The notes below the pieces were generated by a model, which was not told where the DNA came from, did no database searches, and saw only the letters and a list, made by a program, of their open reading frames with translations. A DNA stretch of 64,000 bases from positions 1,302,001 through 1,366,000 of the forward strand of contig JADJQN010000001.1 in the NCBI GenBank assembly GCA_016712745.1. The letters are read 5' to 3'. Positions 28,583 through 37,775 of the stretch are shown here, piece after piece. A program made the translations under genes and the position numbers. Numbering within the stretch: position 1 is the first letter of the stretch; every line of letters begins with the position of its first letter. This stretch comes from Sandaracinaceae bacterium (GTDB taxonomy: Bacteria > Myxococcota_A > Polyangia > Polyangiales > JADJQN01).

Positions 28583-29434
28583 ATGACGCGCTCAACAATC
28601 GTGATCGGTTATTCGGTAGTGTGCTTGGCGCTTAGTGCATGCGGTGGTGCTCCGTCGAGCTCGCAAATGCCTAGCGCATCAAGTGGAATCGCGCTCGAGG
28701 TCGAGAACGACCTCCCGCAGGTTGTCTGCTACCTAAAAATGTCGCCTTCGTCGGATAGTAACTGGGGGAACGATTGGCTGGGCGAAGCTGAAATGCTGGC
28801 CACAGGCGCGGTGCGCCCGTTCACGATCCCCGCGGCGGTTCCCTGGGACATCAGGGCGGAAGACTGCCAGCACAACCAGCTTGCCGAAGGTCGCAATCTC
28901 GCCCTCGCGGGACCGTCGCGCATTCACCTTGCATCGATGACGGTGAGTCCGATCGGCGCGGCGCCCGCGGTGGTCGCGCAGCCGGTCCCCGTTGTGGTCG
29001 CAGAGCCGGCCCCTGTCGCTACTCCCGAAGTCGTCCTGCAGCAAGCTGTACCAGTCGAAACCCCGCCTGTCGCTGCGGCGGTCATTCGCGATGACCACAT
29101 CGAGATCAACCAAACGATTCAGTTCGAACCTGGCAGCGCTACGATTCGTGAGGAGTCCACGCCCATCCTCACGCAGCTCGCTGAAGTCATGCGCGCTCAT
29201 CCAGAGATCACTCGTGTACGTGTGGAGGGGCACACGGACGCTCGTGGCAACGCCGCACAGAATCAGTCGCTGTCGACGTTACGAGCGAACGCCGTAGTGA
29301 CGTGGTTGCGTGGTCACCAGGTCACCGCGACTCTCGATGCTCAGGGTTTCGGTTCTTCGCGTGCGCTCTGCGCGGAAGACGTCGACGCATGTCATCAGCG
29401 CAATCGCCGCGTCGAGTTCTTCATTTTGAGGTAG
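28583..29434 (+). CDS. OmpA-family lipoprotein
   Basis: 283 aa, with a ribosome-binding G-run just before ATG 28583. The leader ends LALSAC (lipobox). Residues about 30-120 are an uncharacterised beta-rich domain with NDLPQVVCYLKMSPS. A Val/Pro/Ala-rich stalk (about 122-165) and a C-terminal OmpA/MotB peptidoglycan-binding domain (about 172-283) follow: IQFEPGSATIREES, then VEGHTDARGNAAQNQSLS and QRNRRVEFFI. The TDxxG...N..LS..RA pattern that binds diaminopimelate is intact. It probably tethers the outer membrane to the wall. Two Cys near the C-terminus (ALCAEDVDAC) could form a disulfide. Confidence 0.88.
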   Translation: MTRSTIVIGYSVVCLALSACGGAPSSSQMPSASSGIALEVENDLPQVVCYLKMSPSSDSNWGNDWLGEAEMLATGAVRPFTIPAAVPWDIRAEDCQHNQLAEGRNLALAGPSRIHLASMTVSPIGAAPAVVAQPVPVVVAEPAPVATPEVVLQQAVPVETPPVAAAVIRDDHIEINQTIQFEPGSATIREESTPILTQLAEVMRAHPEITRVRVEGHTDARGNAAQNQSLSTLRANAVVTWLRGHQVTATLDAQGFGSSRALCAEDVDACHQRNRRVEFFILR

Positions 29435-29605
29435 CGAATCGGTTGAAGTGCAATCCGCGTGAGGGCGTGCTGTGCCACAGTGCGCCACGCCGTGCGTATC
29501 GGCGCATCGAGAGTAGCTGCTGTTCGCGCAGCGGAGTGGAATGCGCCCGTTTTATTGAATGGCGTGACGAGCCCGTGGCCGATGCATGCACGGACGTGGA
29601 CATGC

Positions 29606-29878
29606 ATGCGGATGCGGGGGCCTAGTGCGATCGACTTAGGTCTCCACTCTGAAACCGATTCGGGGACGGACAGCGCCTGCACCGGTGAGGTTCCTCGGTG
29701 TTATGGACTTTGTCCTGGCGACGCCGTTTCGCCGCACAGCTGCCTGAGCAGTCTCACGGCCGATGCACAATGCAGTGGCGGCAGCTGGGTCTGCGGCGGA
29801 AGCACATACCCCGCAATCGAATCATCGTGCGCAGCAAAGGTCTTCGACTGCCACGTCCTGCGCGACGGCGGCGCCTGA
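29606..29878 (+). pseudogene. Cys-rich secreted-protein fragment
   Basis: In the 620 nt between the OmpA-like gene and the RCC1 operon, one plus frame carries natural-looking text: DSGTDSACTGEVPRCYGLC, then C..S, AQCSGGSWVCGG and CAAKVFDCH, with a TGA at 29876-29878. The repeated Cys and the DSGTDS linker match the style of secreted myxobacterial proteins. There is no signal peptide and no convincing start (ATG 29606 or 29612 are the nearest). Most likely the 3' remainder of a lost gene; a short intact gene is less likely. The stretch 29435-29605 holds nothing I can name. Confidence 0.35.
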
Positions 29879-29897
29879 GCCCCGGCTGGGCCGGGGC
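29879..29897. terminator. Strong GC hairpin after the Cys-rich fragment
   Basis: GCCCCGGC-TGG-GCCGGGGC is a perfect 8-bp stem with a 3-nt loop, beginning right at the stop codon of the fragment. No U-tract follows, so termination is plausible but not certain. Confidence 0.5.
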
Positions 29898-30054
29898 GAC
29901 CCTCGATAGAGCAGCCCGCATCAATTGGGTTGAAGCGGCCCGGTGGCCTCTTAATTAAGCGTCATGGTTCTGTGCGAAACACGGCTCCGAGCCCGCACTT
30001 CTGGCGAACCTGGTATCGTTTGCGAACGATTTAGGTTTGGCCGCGGGGGGCGAT

Positions 30055-32601
30055 GTGAGAAGTCATACGGTGTTTCGTTCGCAATCGATTCTTGGCATGG
30101 CGGCGCTGGCCTTGATGCTGGGCGCCTGCAACGGAGATGAACCCAGCCTCGCCATAGAAATCGTAACGGGCCTCGTGCCAGGAGCGCAGTTCAGCTCGGT
30201 GGACGTGCAGCTCTTAGAAGGAAGCGCCGTGGAGGGCTCGCTCACCCATCGCGCGTCAGCGGACCACGCTGCCAATCCCGGGGATGACTTCGTGCACGGG
30301 CTGCGCGTCGCGACCTTCAACGATGTCGGCAAAGGTTCGCGGACAGTTTCTGTGCGCCTGTTGCGGCGCGATCTTCGCCTCGTGATACAGCGTCGCGTCA
30401 CGTTTCAGATCAGTGACCACACGGTACTGCGGGTTCACATCACGCCTAATTGCGTTGGTGTCACCTGCCCCTCTCCATCGGGCGGCGCTGGCTTCTCGGA
30501 ATGCTTAGACGGCCAATGCGTTGACCCGCGATGCAATCCTCCGCAGGCAACAGAGTTCTGCCCCGAGATCGATTTCTGCGATGCAAGCTCTGACTGTACG
30601 TCGGACTCCACATGCGCCGATGCCGTTTGTCTGGAAGGCATCTGCGACCGTCAACCCCCTGCGAGTGCATGCGCCGAGAACGAATACTGCGATACGACGA
30701 CCGGCGGCATGTGCACACTCGTGCCGGTCGACATGGACGGCGGCGTTGCGGATGCCGCGATAGACGGAGGCGTCCCCGTGGACGCGACGGTGTCCGACGC
30801 AGGTCCTGCGTGCGGGAGCATTTGCGTCGACCCAGGGAACCCATGTCTCTACGGCACCATCGATTGCTCGACGGGTGCGCACATCTGCCAAGCAACTCTT
30901 GAGCGCACAGGTGTGCCATGCGGAGACGGTCAGGTGTGTGGTTTGCGCGGTAGCTGCATCGATTGCGTCGAAGACGCGCCGTGTCAGGCCGGCTGTGCAG
31001 TCGGGGAACTGCGCTGCGGAAGCGGACAGCCGCAGTGCGAAGCCCTCACAACTGCGGAGGACGTCGACCCAGGCACGCCATGCGAAGAATCATGCGGCGG
31101 CAGCGCGTGCGCAGGCATATTCGTATGTTCGCCCGAGGGCGAATGCGCAAGCTGCGACGACGGCGCAGCGTGCATCGTCGGGTGCGATCAGGGCCACATC
31201 AGCTGCGCAGCTGGCGGCGTATGCGTATCGGACGGAACGCCGGCACCCGAGTTCACGGTGTGCGGTGAGTCGCAATATTGCGACGGACGCGCGAGCTGCG
31301 TTCCATGCACCGAGACTGCCGCATGTTTGTCGTTCAACGAGTGCGCGAGCGGCCAGCAAGCGCTTTGCTCGAGCGCAACACCGACCTGTCAGATCTCGCA
31401 GGCACTTTTGCCCGGCGTCCCGTGTCGCGATGGCGTATGCAGCGGCGACACGTATTGCTACCCGCCCTTCTTCGCGCTCGGTATCGCGGCGAGCAGCGAA
31501 AGCAACGAGCGCAGTACATGTGCGATCCGTGGTGATCGTCACATCATCTGTTGGGGAAGCAACGCGATTGGTTCGCTTGGATGGGGACGCCCATACGAGC
31601 CATTGCTCCACCAGAAAGTGGAAGTACTCGATATTGACGACGCGGTGGAGATCAGTGGAGCCGGGGGCACTTACTGTGCACGACGCATGTCCGGCGAAGT
31701 CTGGTGTTGGGGCGAGAATCAGTGCGGCACGATCGGCGATGGAACACTGGAGCGTCGTTATTCGCCTGTTCGCGCCCTGCTGCCGGGGCCGGCGATCGAC
31801 ATCGATGTCGGCCGTGGCGTCGCGTGCGCAGTCCTCGAGGACGGACGCGCGATGTGTTGGGGAGGCTTCGAAGGCGGTTGCTCCGCACCCGAACTTCCGG
31901 CCACAGACCCGGCAGACTTGAACCCTACCCCCGTCGCCATTGCGGGCATTGCGGATGCCGTGCAAGTCACGGCCTCTTACTTTGCGGCATGCGTACGGCG
32001 TGCGGATGGTCACGTCATGTGCACGGGCCTCGCTTGGCTCGATCGAATGGGAGATGGCGTGACGCATGGCTACAACGAGTATGTGCCGCCAGTCGAAGTA
32101 GTGGGCATTGACGATGCGGTCGATGTGTCCTTGAGCGACCGCATGGCGTGTGTCCTGCGCGAAAGCGGACAGGTCGCGTGCTGGGGCCCCGGCGATGGTT
32201 TTGGTCTGCGCTTCGCGAATCCAATGTACACATCGAGCAACATCCCCGTACCGGCTACGCTGCTAACGGCGACCGACATCGTCCGCGTCGAGGTCGGAGA
32301 AAAATCGACGTGCGCGCTCGGAGAAACGGGAGAGCTGTGGTGTTGGGCAGCTTACGATGGAATCGGAATTTTAGGACGAGGAGCCCTGTCGGCGCCTGAT
32401 CCGCAAACGCCCGGACCGGTCGTGAACGTCGAGGACTTTGTCGAAGTCTCCAACGGCGGACTCCACGTGTGCGGCCGCTCGGTGACAGGGTTGATGACAT
32501 GCTGGGACGACAACACCTTCGACATTGGTGAGCTCGGGACGGGCCACGGCGTTCCCGGCTACTTCGTTGCACCCGTCGTTGTCCGCGGAGAAATACCATG
32601 A
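30055..32601 (+). CDS. Cys-rich/RCC1-propeller lipoprotein A
   Basis: Start GTG 30055, four bases after a GGGGGG ribosome-binding stretch; a TTG at 30037 is the alternative. 848 aa. The lipobox is LMLGAC. Residues 20-130 form a beta domain shared by all three genes of this operon (IVTGLVPG..F, TVSVRLLRRD, CVGVTCPSP). A Cys-rich region (about 135-460) with a DGGV/DAG linker follows. Then come seven RCC1-type blades (about 480-848), each with C....G...CWG (for example CARRMSGEVWCWG). All seven blades carry both cysteines. RCC1 repeats form seven-bladed propellers used for protein binding. First gene of a triplicated operon; the next gene overlaps it by 4 nt. Confidence 0.82.
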   Translation: MRSHTVFRSQSILGMAALALMLGACNGDEPSLAIEIVTGLVPGAQFSSVDVQLLEGSAVEGSLTHRASADHAANPGDDFVHGLRVATFNDVGKGSRTVSVRLLRRDLRLVIQRRVTFQISDHTVLRVHITPNCVGVTCPSPSGGAGFSECLDGQCVDPRCNPPQATEFCPEIDFCDASSDCTSDSTCADAVCLEGICDRQPPASACAENEYCDTTTGGMCTLVPVDMDGGVADAAIDGGVPVDATVSDAGPACGSICVDPGNPCLYGTIDCSTGAHICQATLERTGVPCGDGQVCGLRGSCIDCVEDAPCQAGCAVGELRCGSGQPQCEALTTAEDVDPGTPCEESCGGSACAGIFVCSPEGECASCDDGAACIVGCDQGHISCAAGGVCVSDGTPAPEFTVCGESQYCDGRASCVPCTETAACLSFNECASGQQALCSSATPTCQISQALLPGVPCRDGVCSGDTYCYPPFFALGIAASSESNERSTCAIRGDRHIICWGSNAIGSLGWGRPYEPLLHQKVEVLDIDDAVEISGAGGTYCARRMSGEVWCWGENQCGTIGDGTLERRYSPVRALLPGPAIDIDVGRGVACAVLEDGRAMCWGGFEGGCSAPELPATDPADLNPTPVAIAGIADAVQVTASYFAACVRRADGHVMCTGLAWLDRMGDGVTHGYNEYVPPVEVVGIDDAVDVSLSDRMACVLRESGQVACWGPGDGFGLRFANPMYTSSNIPVPATLLTATDIVRVEVGEKSTCALGETGELWCWAAYDGIGILGRGALSAPDPQTPGPVVNVEDFVEVSNGGLHVCGRSVTGLMTCWDDNTFDIGELGTGHGVPGYFVAPVVVRGEIP

Positions 32602-35222
32602 AACGCATCCTCAGCTGTTTCGGCATGGCGTTGTTCGTCTGCGCGTGCTCAAGCCGCCCTTCCCTGACGGTTCAAATCGCCACAGGCCTTGTGCCGGGTC
32701 CTGAGTTCGTTCTGGTCACGACTGAGCTCATCGAAAACGGCGTGTCGCTCGATGCGGCACGCACACTTGAGATTCACGAAACCGCCGCCGCCTTCGGACA
32801 GGCGTTCGCGCGCGGTCGACGTGTGACCACATTCGACAGCATCCAAGAGGGCCAACATACCGTGCGCGTCAGGCTTTATCGGCCCGACGGTACGCTGCTC
32901 ATTCAACATCGCACGCGCGTCAACGTAGGCAGTGACTTCGTTCTCACTGTGCACCTCACCCGCGACTGCGTCGGCGTGATGTGTCCAAATCCCGGTGGCT
33001 CGGCGGCGTTTTCAGAGTGCCTTGCTGGGCGATGCGTCACACCGGATTGCACGCCAACCGACCGCAGCACGTGCGCCGACGTGGTCTTTTGCAATGCGCC
33101 CGCTGATTGCGGACCCACTTCGTCTTGCGCAGCGCAAACGTGCACCGAGGGCATATGCCATCCTGAGAGCATCGACGAGGAGTGCTTGCCGACCGAATGG
33201 TGTGACCCGGACCCCACGGGAGGTTGCTTGCCCGGCCTCATGCCGACAGACGCGGGCGTCATTGAGGACGCGGGCACAGACGCGTCAATTCCAACGGATG
33301 CGAACGTGTTCACTGAATGTGGTCGCGCGTGCACGCCGGCAGGACAACCGTGTGTCGCCGGCTTCTGGGACTGCTCTGGCGCCGAGCCCGTGTGCGCACG
33401 CCTCGGGCAGCGCACGACCGGCACCGAATGCGCAGATGGCTCGGTCTGCAACGGCTTCGGTGCCTGCGTCGCGTGTCGCGCCGACGAGGTGTGCCGCATC
33501 GGCTGTGCCATGGGACATGTTTCGTGCGCGCGTGGCACCGAAGAGTGCGAGCTCGACGAGCCCGCCGCGATCGCGCCTGTTGCAACCAGTTGCGGTACGT
33601 CCACCCAATGCATCGGTGACGACGCGTGTGGTAGCGGCGACATTTGTTCGGACACTGGCACGTGCACTCCTTGCGCCAACGGTGCTCCGTGCGTCGATGG
33701 TTGCGCACGTGGGACGGTCGACTGCGCTGCTGGAGCCCTGTGCGTCCCGAACGACACCTATCTTGCGATGGGCGCGCTTTGCGGCACTGATCAACGCTGC
33801 ACCGCCGAACATGAGTGCGTCGAATGCATCGAGTACGCCGTGTGCGAAAGCACGGACCCCTGCCAGACTCTAAACGTTAGTTGCCATCTCGGCGCACCGA
33901 CCTGCTACCTCACCGGAGGTCTGCCCGCAGGCAGCTCATGCGGAACGGACAGCGTCTGCGATTGGAACTACACGTGTCAGCACTGCGTGGTTAGCGATTT
34001 TTGCACCAGTGTTGACGGTTGCTCGTACGGTTTCATTGACGACTGCACCTACGGACCCAGCTGCAGCCTGTTCAACGCGTACGACCCCGGCATGGCATGC
34101 CCTACCGGTGTTTGTTCAGGGACGGGATCTTGCTATCCGGATTTGATCGCGGATTTCGTCGATGTCTCCGGAACGTTTGCCTGCGCACTGCTCGCCGGAG
34201 GAACCGTCAGCTGTTGGGGCGGTAATACTTACGGTGAGCTCGGGCGCGGCTACTTCGATTACATGGCCCCCGAAAACTTGAACAAGATTGATATCGGCTT
34301 GACCGACATTGTGGCTCTCAGCGTCGGCAACTCGCACGCATGTGCGGTCAGCGAGAGCGGTAGTCTCTGGTGTTGGGGCGCCAACTACGATGGCTCACTT
34401 GGCAATGGGGGCGTCGATCCCGTTCCGTCGCCAACTCTCGTCACACTCATGGGTCCGGCGACCGCCGTCGCTGCATCATCCAATCACACATGTGCCTTGC
34501 TCGCGGATGGACACGTCCAATGTAGCGGCGCTGGCGCATACATCGGCACCGGCGACGGTGTCGCTTCCAATACCTTCGTCGCGGTCAGCGGAATCACCGA
34601 CGCGGTTCAGATTGCAGTGAGCGGCGCATCAACGTGCGCGCGCCTCGCAAGCGGCAGCATCCAATGCTGGGGGGCGAACTCTCAGGGCGAGCTCGGCGAC
34701 GCCGCACCGATCACATCGGATCCCTACGCGTCCTATGTCCCGGTCGACGTCCTCACGATTGACGATGCAGTCGACGTCGCGATAGGCGGCAACACAGGTT
34801 GCGCCGTTCGTGCCGACGGTGAGCTTTGGTGCTGGGGGCAAGGCGGCGAGCCGCTCTTCCTCGATCCCGGCGCACCCGCGTCTGGGGCTGCACCGACGCA
34901 CGTGCCGCTTGCCTTCGACGATGTCGTCGACGTTGAAGTCGGCTACTCGCGCATCTGCGTGTTGCGCGCCGCGGGCGAAATGTTGTGCTGGGGTGACAAT
35001 AGCTCGGGGCAACTCGGAGTTGGCTCCTACGACCCCGTAACCGATCCGACAAACATCGCGTATTTCAGCGACGTCGTTCAGGCCTCAATCACGCAGGGCG
35101 CCTCGTCGTGCATACGGCGAGCGTCCGGCCAGGTCGCGTGTTTCGGCGACAACTCGTGGGGCCAGCTCGGCGATGGCAGTTACAACGGCGCCGCATACCC
35201 GGTAATCGCGAGGAGGAACTAG
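32598..35222 (+). CDS. Cys-rich/RCC1-propeller lipoprotein B
   Basis: 874 aa; ATG 32598 overlaps the previous stop as ATGA, so translation is coupled. The leader ends LFVCAC. The layout equals gene A: N-terminal beta domain (IATGLVPGPEF, HTVRVRLYRPDG, CVGVMCPNP), a Cys-rich middle with a TDAGVIEDAGTDAS linker, then seven RCC1-type blades. The blades run from CALLAGGTVSCWGGN to CIRRASGQVACFGDN, all with the paired cysteines. The YGELG/QLGDG blade ends are better preserved than in A and C. The predicted site is the outer surface or periplasm, lipid-anchored; the binding partner is unknown. Confidence 0.82.
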   Translation: MKRILSCFGMALFVCACSSRPSLTVQIATGLVPGPEFVLVTTELIENGVSLDAARTLEIHETAAAFGQAFARGRRVTTFDSIQEGQHTVRVRLYRPDGTLLIQHRTRVNVGSDFVLTVHLTRDCVGVMCPNPGGSAAFSECLAGRCVTPDCTPTDRSTCADVVFCNAPADCGPTSSCAAQTCTEGICHPESIDEECLPTEWCDPDPTGGCLPGLMPTDAGVIEDAGTDASIPTDANVFTECGRACTPAGQPCVAGFWDCSGAEPVCARLGQRTTGTECADGSVCNGFGACVACRADEVCRIGCAMGHVSCARGTEECELDEPAAIAPVATSCGTSTQCIGDDACGSGDICSDTGTCTPCANGAPCVDGCARGTVDCAAGALCVPNDTYLAMGALCGTDQRCTAEHECVECIEYAVCESTDPCQTLNVSCHLGAPTCYLTGGLPAGSSCGTDSVCDWNYTCQHCVVSDFCTSVDGCSYGFIDDCTYGPSCSLFNAYDPGMACPTGVCSGTGSCYPDLIADFVDVSGTFACALLAGGTVSCWGGNTYGELGRGYFDYMAPENLNKIDIGLTDIVALSVGNSHACAVSESGSLWCWGANYDGSLGNGGVDPVPSPTLVTLMGPATAVAASSNHTCALLADGHVQCSGAGAYIGTGDGVASNTFVAVSGITDAVQIAVSGASTCARLASGSIQCWGANSQGELGDAAPITSDPYASYVPVDVLTIDDAVDVAIGGNTGCAVRADGELWCWGQGGEPLFLDPGAPASGAAPTHVPLAFDDVVDVEVGYSRICVLRAAGEMLCWGDNSSGQLGVGSYDPVTDPTNIAYFSDVVQASITQGASSCIRRASGQVACFGDNSWGQLGDGSYNGAAYPVIARRN

Positions 35223-35223
35223 C

Positions 35224-37770
35224 ATGCGTACCCTGCACATTGGCCTGCGCTTGTTCGGCACAGCTCTCGCGCTCGCGTCGGTTCTCTCGGGATGCAGCGA
35301 TGACCCCGAGCTCGAAGTACAAGTCGTCACGTCGCTCGTTCCGGGCGTCGAATTTACGCAGGTCGAAGTCGATCGATTGGCTCCTGCGCCACTCTACGAA
35401 GGTGCCGAAGTTCTCGAAGGCGTTCAGTCGCGCGCGGCGTTCGGCGATCCGTTTGTGCGCGGTAAGCGCGTCGCGGCGTTCACCCTCGCCGCGGGTGAGC
35501 ATCTAATTCAAGTTCGACTGCGTCGACCTGATGGGCGTCTACTAATTGCGCGTCGCACGCGTGTGGTCGTCAATGACGCGCGCATATTGCGAGTCCATCT
35601 GACGCCCGATTGCGTCGGCGTGACATGTCCGTCACCTGCGGGCTCGCCAGCGCTCAGCGAATGTCTGGCAGGGCAATGCGTGGACGAACGATGCGTCCCG
35701 CCGAGTAGCGAGTTCTGTCCGAGCATTTCGTTTTGCAACGTCGATACCGATTGTCCTTCGCCAGTTGTGAGTTGCGCTATGCGCGCATGCGTCGAAGGAA
35801 TCTGTCAGGTCGAGCCAGACGCTACCGCATGCGCGGCAGACGAGTATTGCGATTTGAACGACGGATGCACGGCTCGTACGGTCCTTGACGCGGGCATCGG
35901 TGATGCCGGTGTCGGGGACGCGGGCGAGGTTGACGCGGGCGGGTCCGATGCTGGTCCACCTGTCCCGGATGGCTCGGTGTGCGGCGGTCTTTGCGCGCTT
36001 GAATCCGATCCGTGTCGCATCGGATCCTTCGATTGCAGCTCGGGCGTCGCGGTATGCGCGCCTTACGCACTACGCACAGTGGGAACGAGCTGCGGCACGG
36101 GACTGTTTTGTGACGCCGTCGGCGATTGCAGCGCGTGCCGTGAGGGGGCCGCCTGCTCTGTGGCGTGCTCGCAAGGAGCCATCGACTGCAGCTATGGCTA
36201 CGAGCGCTGTGTGATCGACACGACCCTGGAAAGTGTCGCACCCGGAAACAGTTGTTCTGCAACGCATGCGTGCGTGGAAGGCGATAGCTGCGACGGCACG
36301 AGCATCTGCTTAGCGGACGGCTCCTGCGGCGCGTGTTCGAGCGAAGGACAGTTTTGCTGGGGCGATCCCCTCGAGACGTACTCAGGCTGCTCCTACGGAA
36401 CGCGCAGCTGCGCGATGGGCGGAGCGTGCGTGGTGACGGAATTCCGGAACGAAGGCGACGGCTGCGGCATGGAGCGTCGCGACAGCTCGCGCTACATCTA
36501 CGGCGGCGTTTGCGACGCCGTCGGCAACTGCAACGAATGCATCGATGCGGAAGCATGCGACCTCGACAACGGATGTGGCAGCGGAGTTCGCGACTGCACG
36601 AGCCGCTGCATCTTGCCGGGGGGCGATTGCTCTGGTGGCCACGGCGAGGGATACGTTGTGGGGACGTGCCGCATGCGAGATGCGGCTGTACCTGGCACGT
36701 TATGCGCGGATGGAGTCTGCGACGGGCAAGGCGGGTGCGTCGCACCCTTGCAGGCGAAGCACATCGGCACGAGCGCTCACTTTACGGGCGGCTGCATCGT
36801 CACACCCACGGATGGCGTCGCATGCTGGGCGCAGAGTCCCGCTCCCGACCCAGATCCTGCAGCCCGCGCAACGGCCGAAATCTATCCCATCGCCGGACTG
36901 CCCACGACGACGGCGCAGGTCACGGGTCACTCGCACGACGGCTGCGCCCTCTCAAGCGAAGGCGAGGTTTGGTGTTGGGGCATCGATCAAACACCGGGCC
37001 TAAAAACGCTTCCCGGCGACGCCATCCACGTCGAGGGCGGCCAGTCACACGGATGCGCCATCGTGTCTGGAGGACAGCTCTATTGCTGGGGCCCCGGCTA
37101 TCTAATCGGAACAGGTGATGGAGTCGATCAGGCCACACCTGTTGCAGTCGCGGGCCTCGACAACATCATTCAGGTTGCAGTCGGCACGACTTCCGGGGCC
37201 CTGCGCGCTACCGGCGAGATCATGTCGTGGGGGCAGTGGGGCTCAAGCGGACGCATACTCGGCACCGCTGTCATCCCGACATACGTGCCAGGATTTGGTA
37301 ACCACGTGCTCACGCCCGTTCAAGTCGACACGATCGACGATGCCATCTCCCTCTCGTTCCTCAACAGCAGCACCGCGTGCGCGCAGAGAGCAGGCAACGA
37401 GTTGTGGTGTTGGGGCTCGGCGATCGGAGCAGGCGCCTATCCTTACGGTGCCCCGACAGCTCCTTCGCCGCTGCAGGTTCCATTGACCTACACCGACATT
37501 GAGCACCTGAGCGTTGTAGGCGGCGCCATTTGCACGTTGCGCAGTACCGGTGAGTACTGGTGCTTCGGCACGTGGGGAGGCCTCGGTCGCGGATTGGCTG
37601 GCGCCTACGGCGCACCCGGTTCGATCGTCGGCGTCGATGCGATCGAAGAGGTCTCCAACGAATGCGGCGTTCGCAGCGACGGAAGCGTCTTCTGCTGGTA
37701 CGTCGACCCAAACAGCGTGTACTCGGCAGGCGTCGGCACGCTTCCGATCCTCATCTCCAGCTCCGAATAG
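35224..37770 (+). CDS. Cys-rich/RCC1-propeller lipoprotein C
   Basis: 848 aa; starts one base after the stop of gene B behind a strong AGGAGG site at 35212-35217. The lipobox is SVLSGC. It repeats the layout of A and B, with an unusually regular linker (DAGIGDAGVGDAGEVDAG). Seven RCC1-type blades are recognisable at about residues 510-848. Blade 4 reads GALRATGEIMSWG, so both conserved cysteines are replaced (Gly and Ser), while the other six keep both. Blades here have more irregular loops than in B. The gene converges on the response-regulator gene with only 5 nt between the stops, so no separate terminator fits there. Confidence 0.82.
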   Translation: MRTLHIGLRLFGTALALASVLSGCSDDPELEVQVVTSLVPGVEFTQVEVDRLAPAPLYEGAEVLEGVQSRAAFGDPFVRGKRVAAFTLAAGEHLIQVRLRRPDGRLLIARRTRVVVNDARILRVHLTPDCVGVTCPSPAGSPALSECLAGQCVDERCVPPSSEFCPSISFCNVDTDCPSPVVSCAMRACVEGICQVEPDATACAADEYCDLNDGCTARTVLDAGIGDAGVGDAGEVDAGGSDAGPPVPDGSVCGGLCALESDPCRIGSFDCSSGVAVCAPYALRTVGTSCGTGLFCDAVGDCSACREGAACSVACSQGAIDCSYGYERCVIDTTLESVAPGNSCSATHACVEGDSCDGTSICLADGSCGACSSEGQFCWGDPLETYSGCSYGTRSCAMGGACVVTEFRNEGDGCGMERRDSSRYIYGGVCDAVGNCNECIDAEACDLDNGCGSGVRDCTSRCILPGGDCSGGHGEGYVVGTCRMRDAAVPGTLCADGVCDGQGGCVAPLQAKHIGTSAHFTGGCIVTPTDGVACWAQSPAPDPDPAARATAEIYPIAGLPTTTAQVTGHSHDGCALSSEGEVWCWGIDQTPGLKTLPGDAIHVEGGQSHGCAIVSGGQLYCWGPGYLIGTGDGVDQATPVAVAGLDNIIQVAVGTTSGALRATGEIMSWGQWGSSGRILGTAVIPTYVPGFGNHVLTPVQVDTIDDAISLSFLNSSTACAQRAGNELWCWGSAIGAGAYPYGAPTAPSPLQVPLTYTDIEHLSVVGGAICTLRSTGEYWCFGTWGGLGRGLAGAYGAPGSIVGVDAIEEVSNECGVRSDGSVFCWYVDPNSVYSAGVGTLPILISSSE

Positions 37771-37775
37771 GCCGG

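Noticed and set aside
31090..32067. 325-aa minus-strand frame in RCC1 lipoprotein A
   Set aside because: Antisense shadow of the RCC1 blades; high Arg/Ala content and no start signal.
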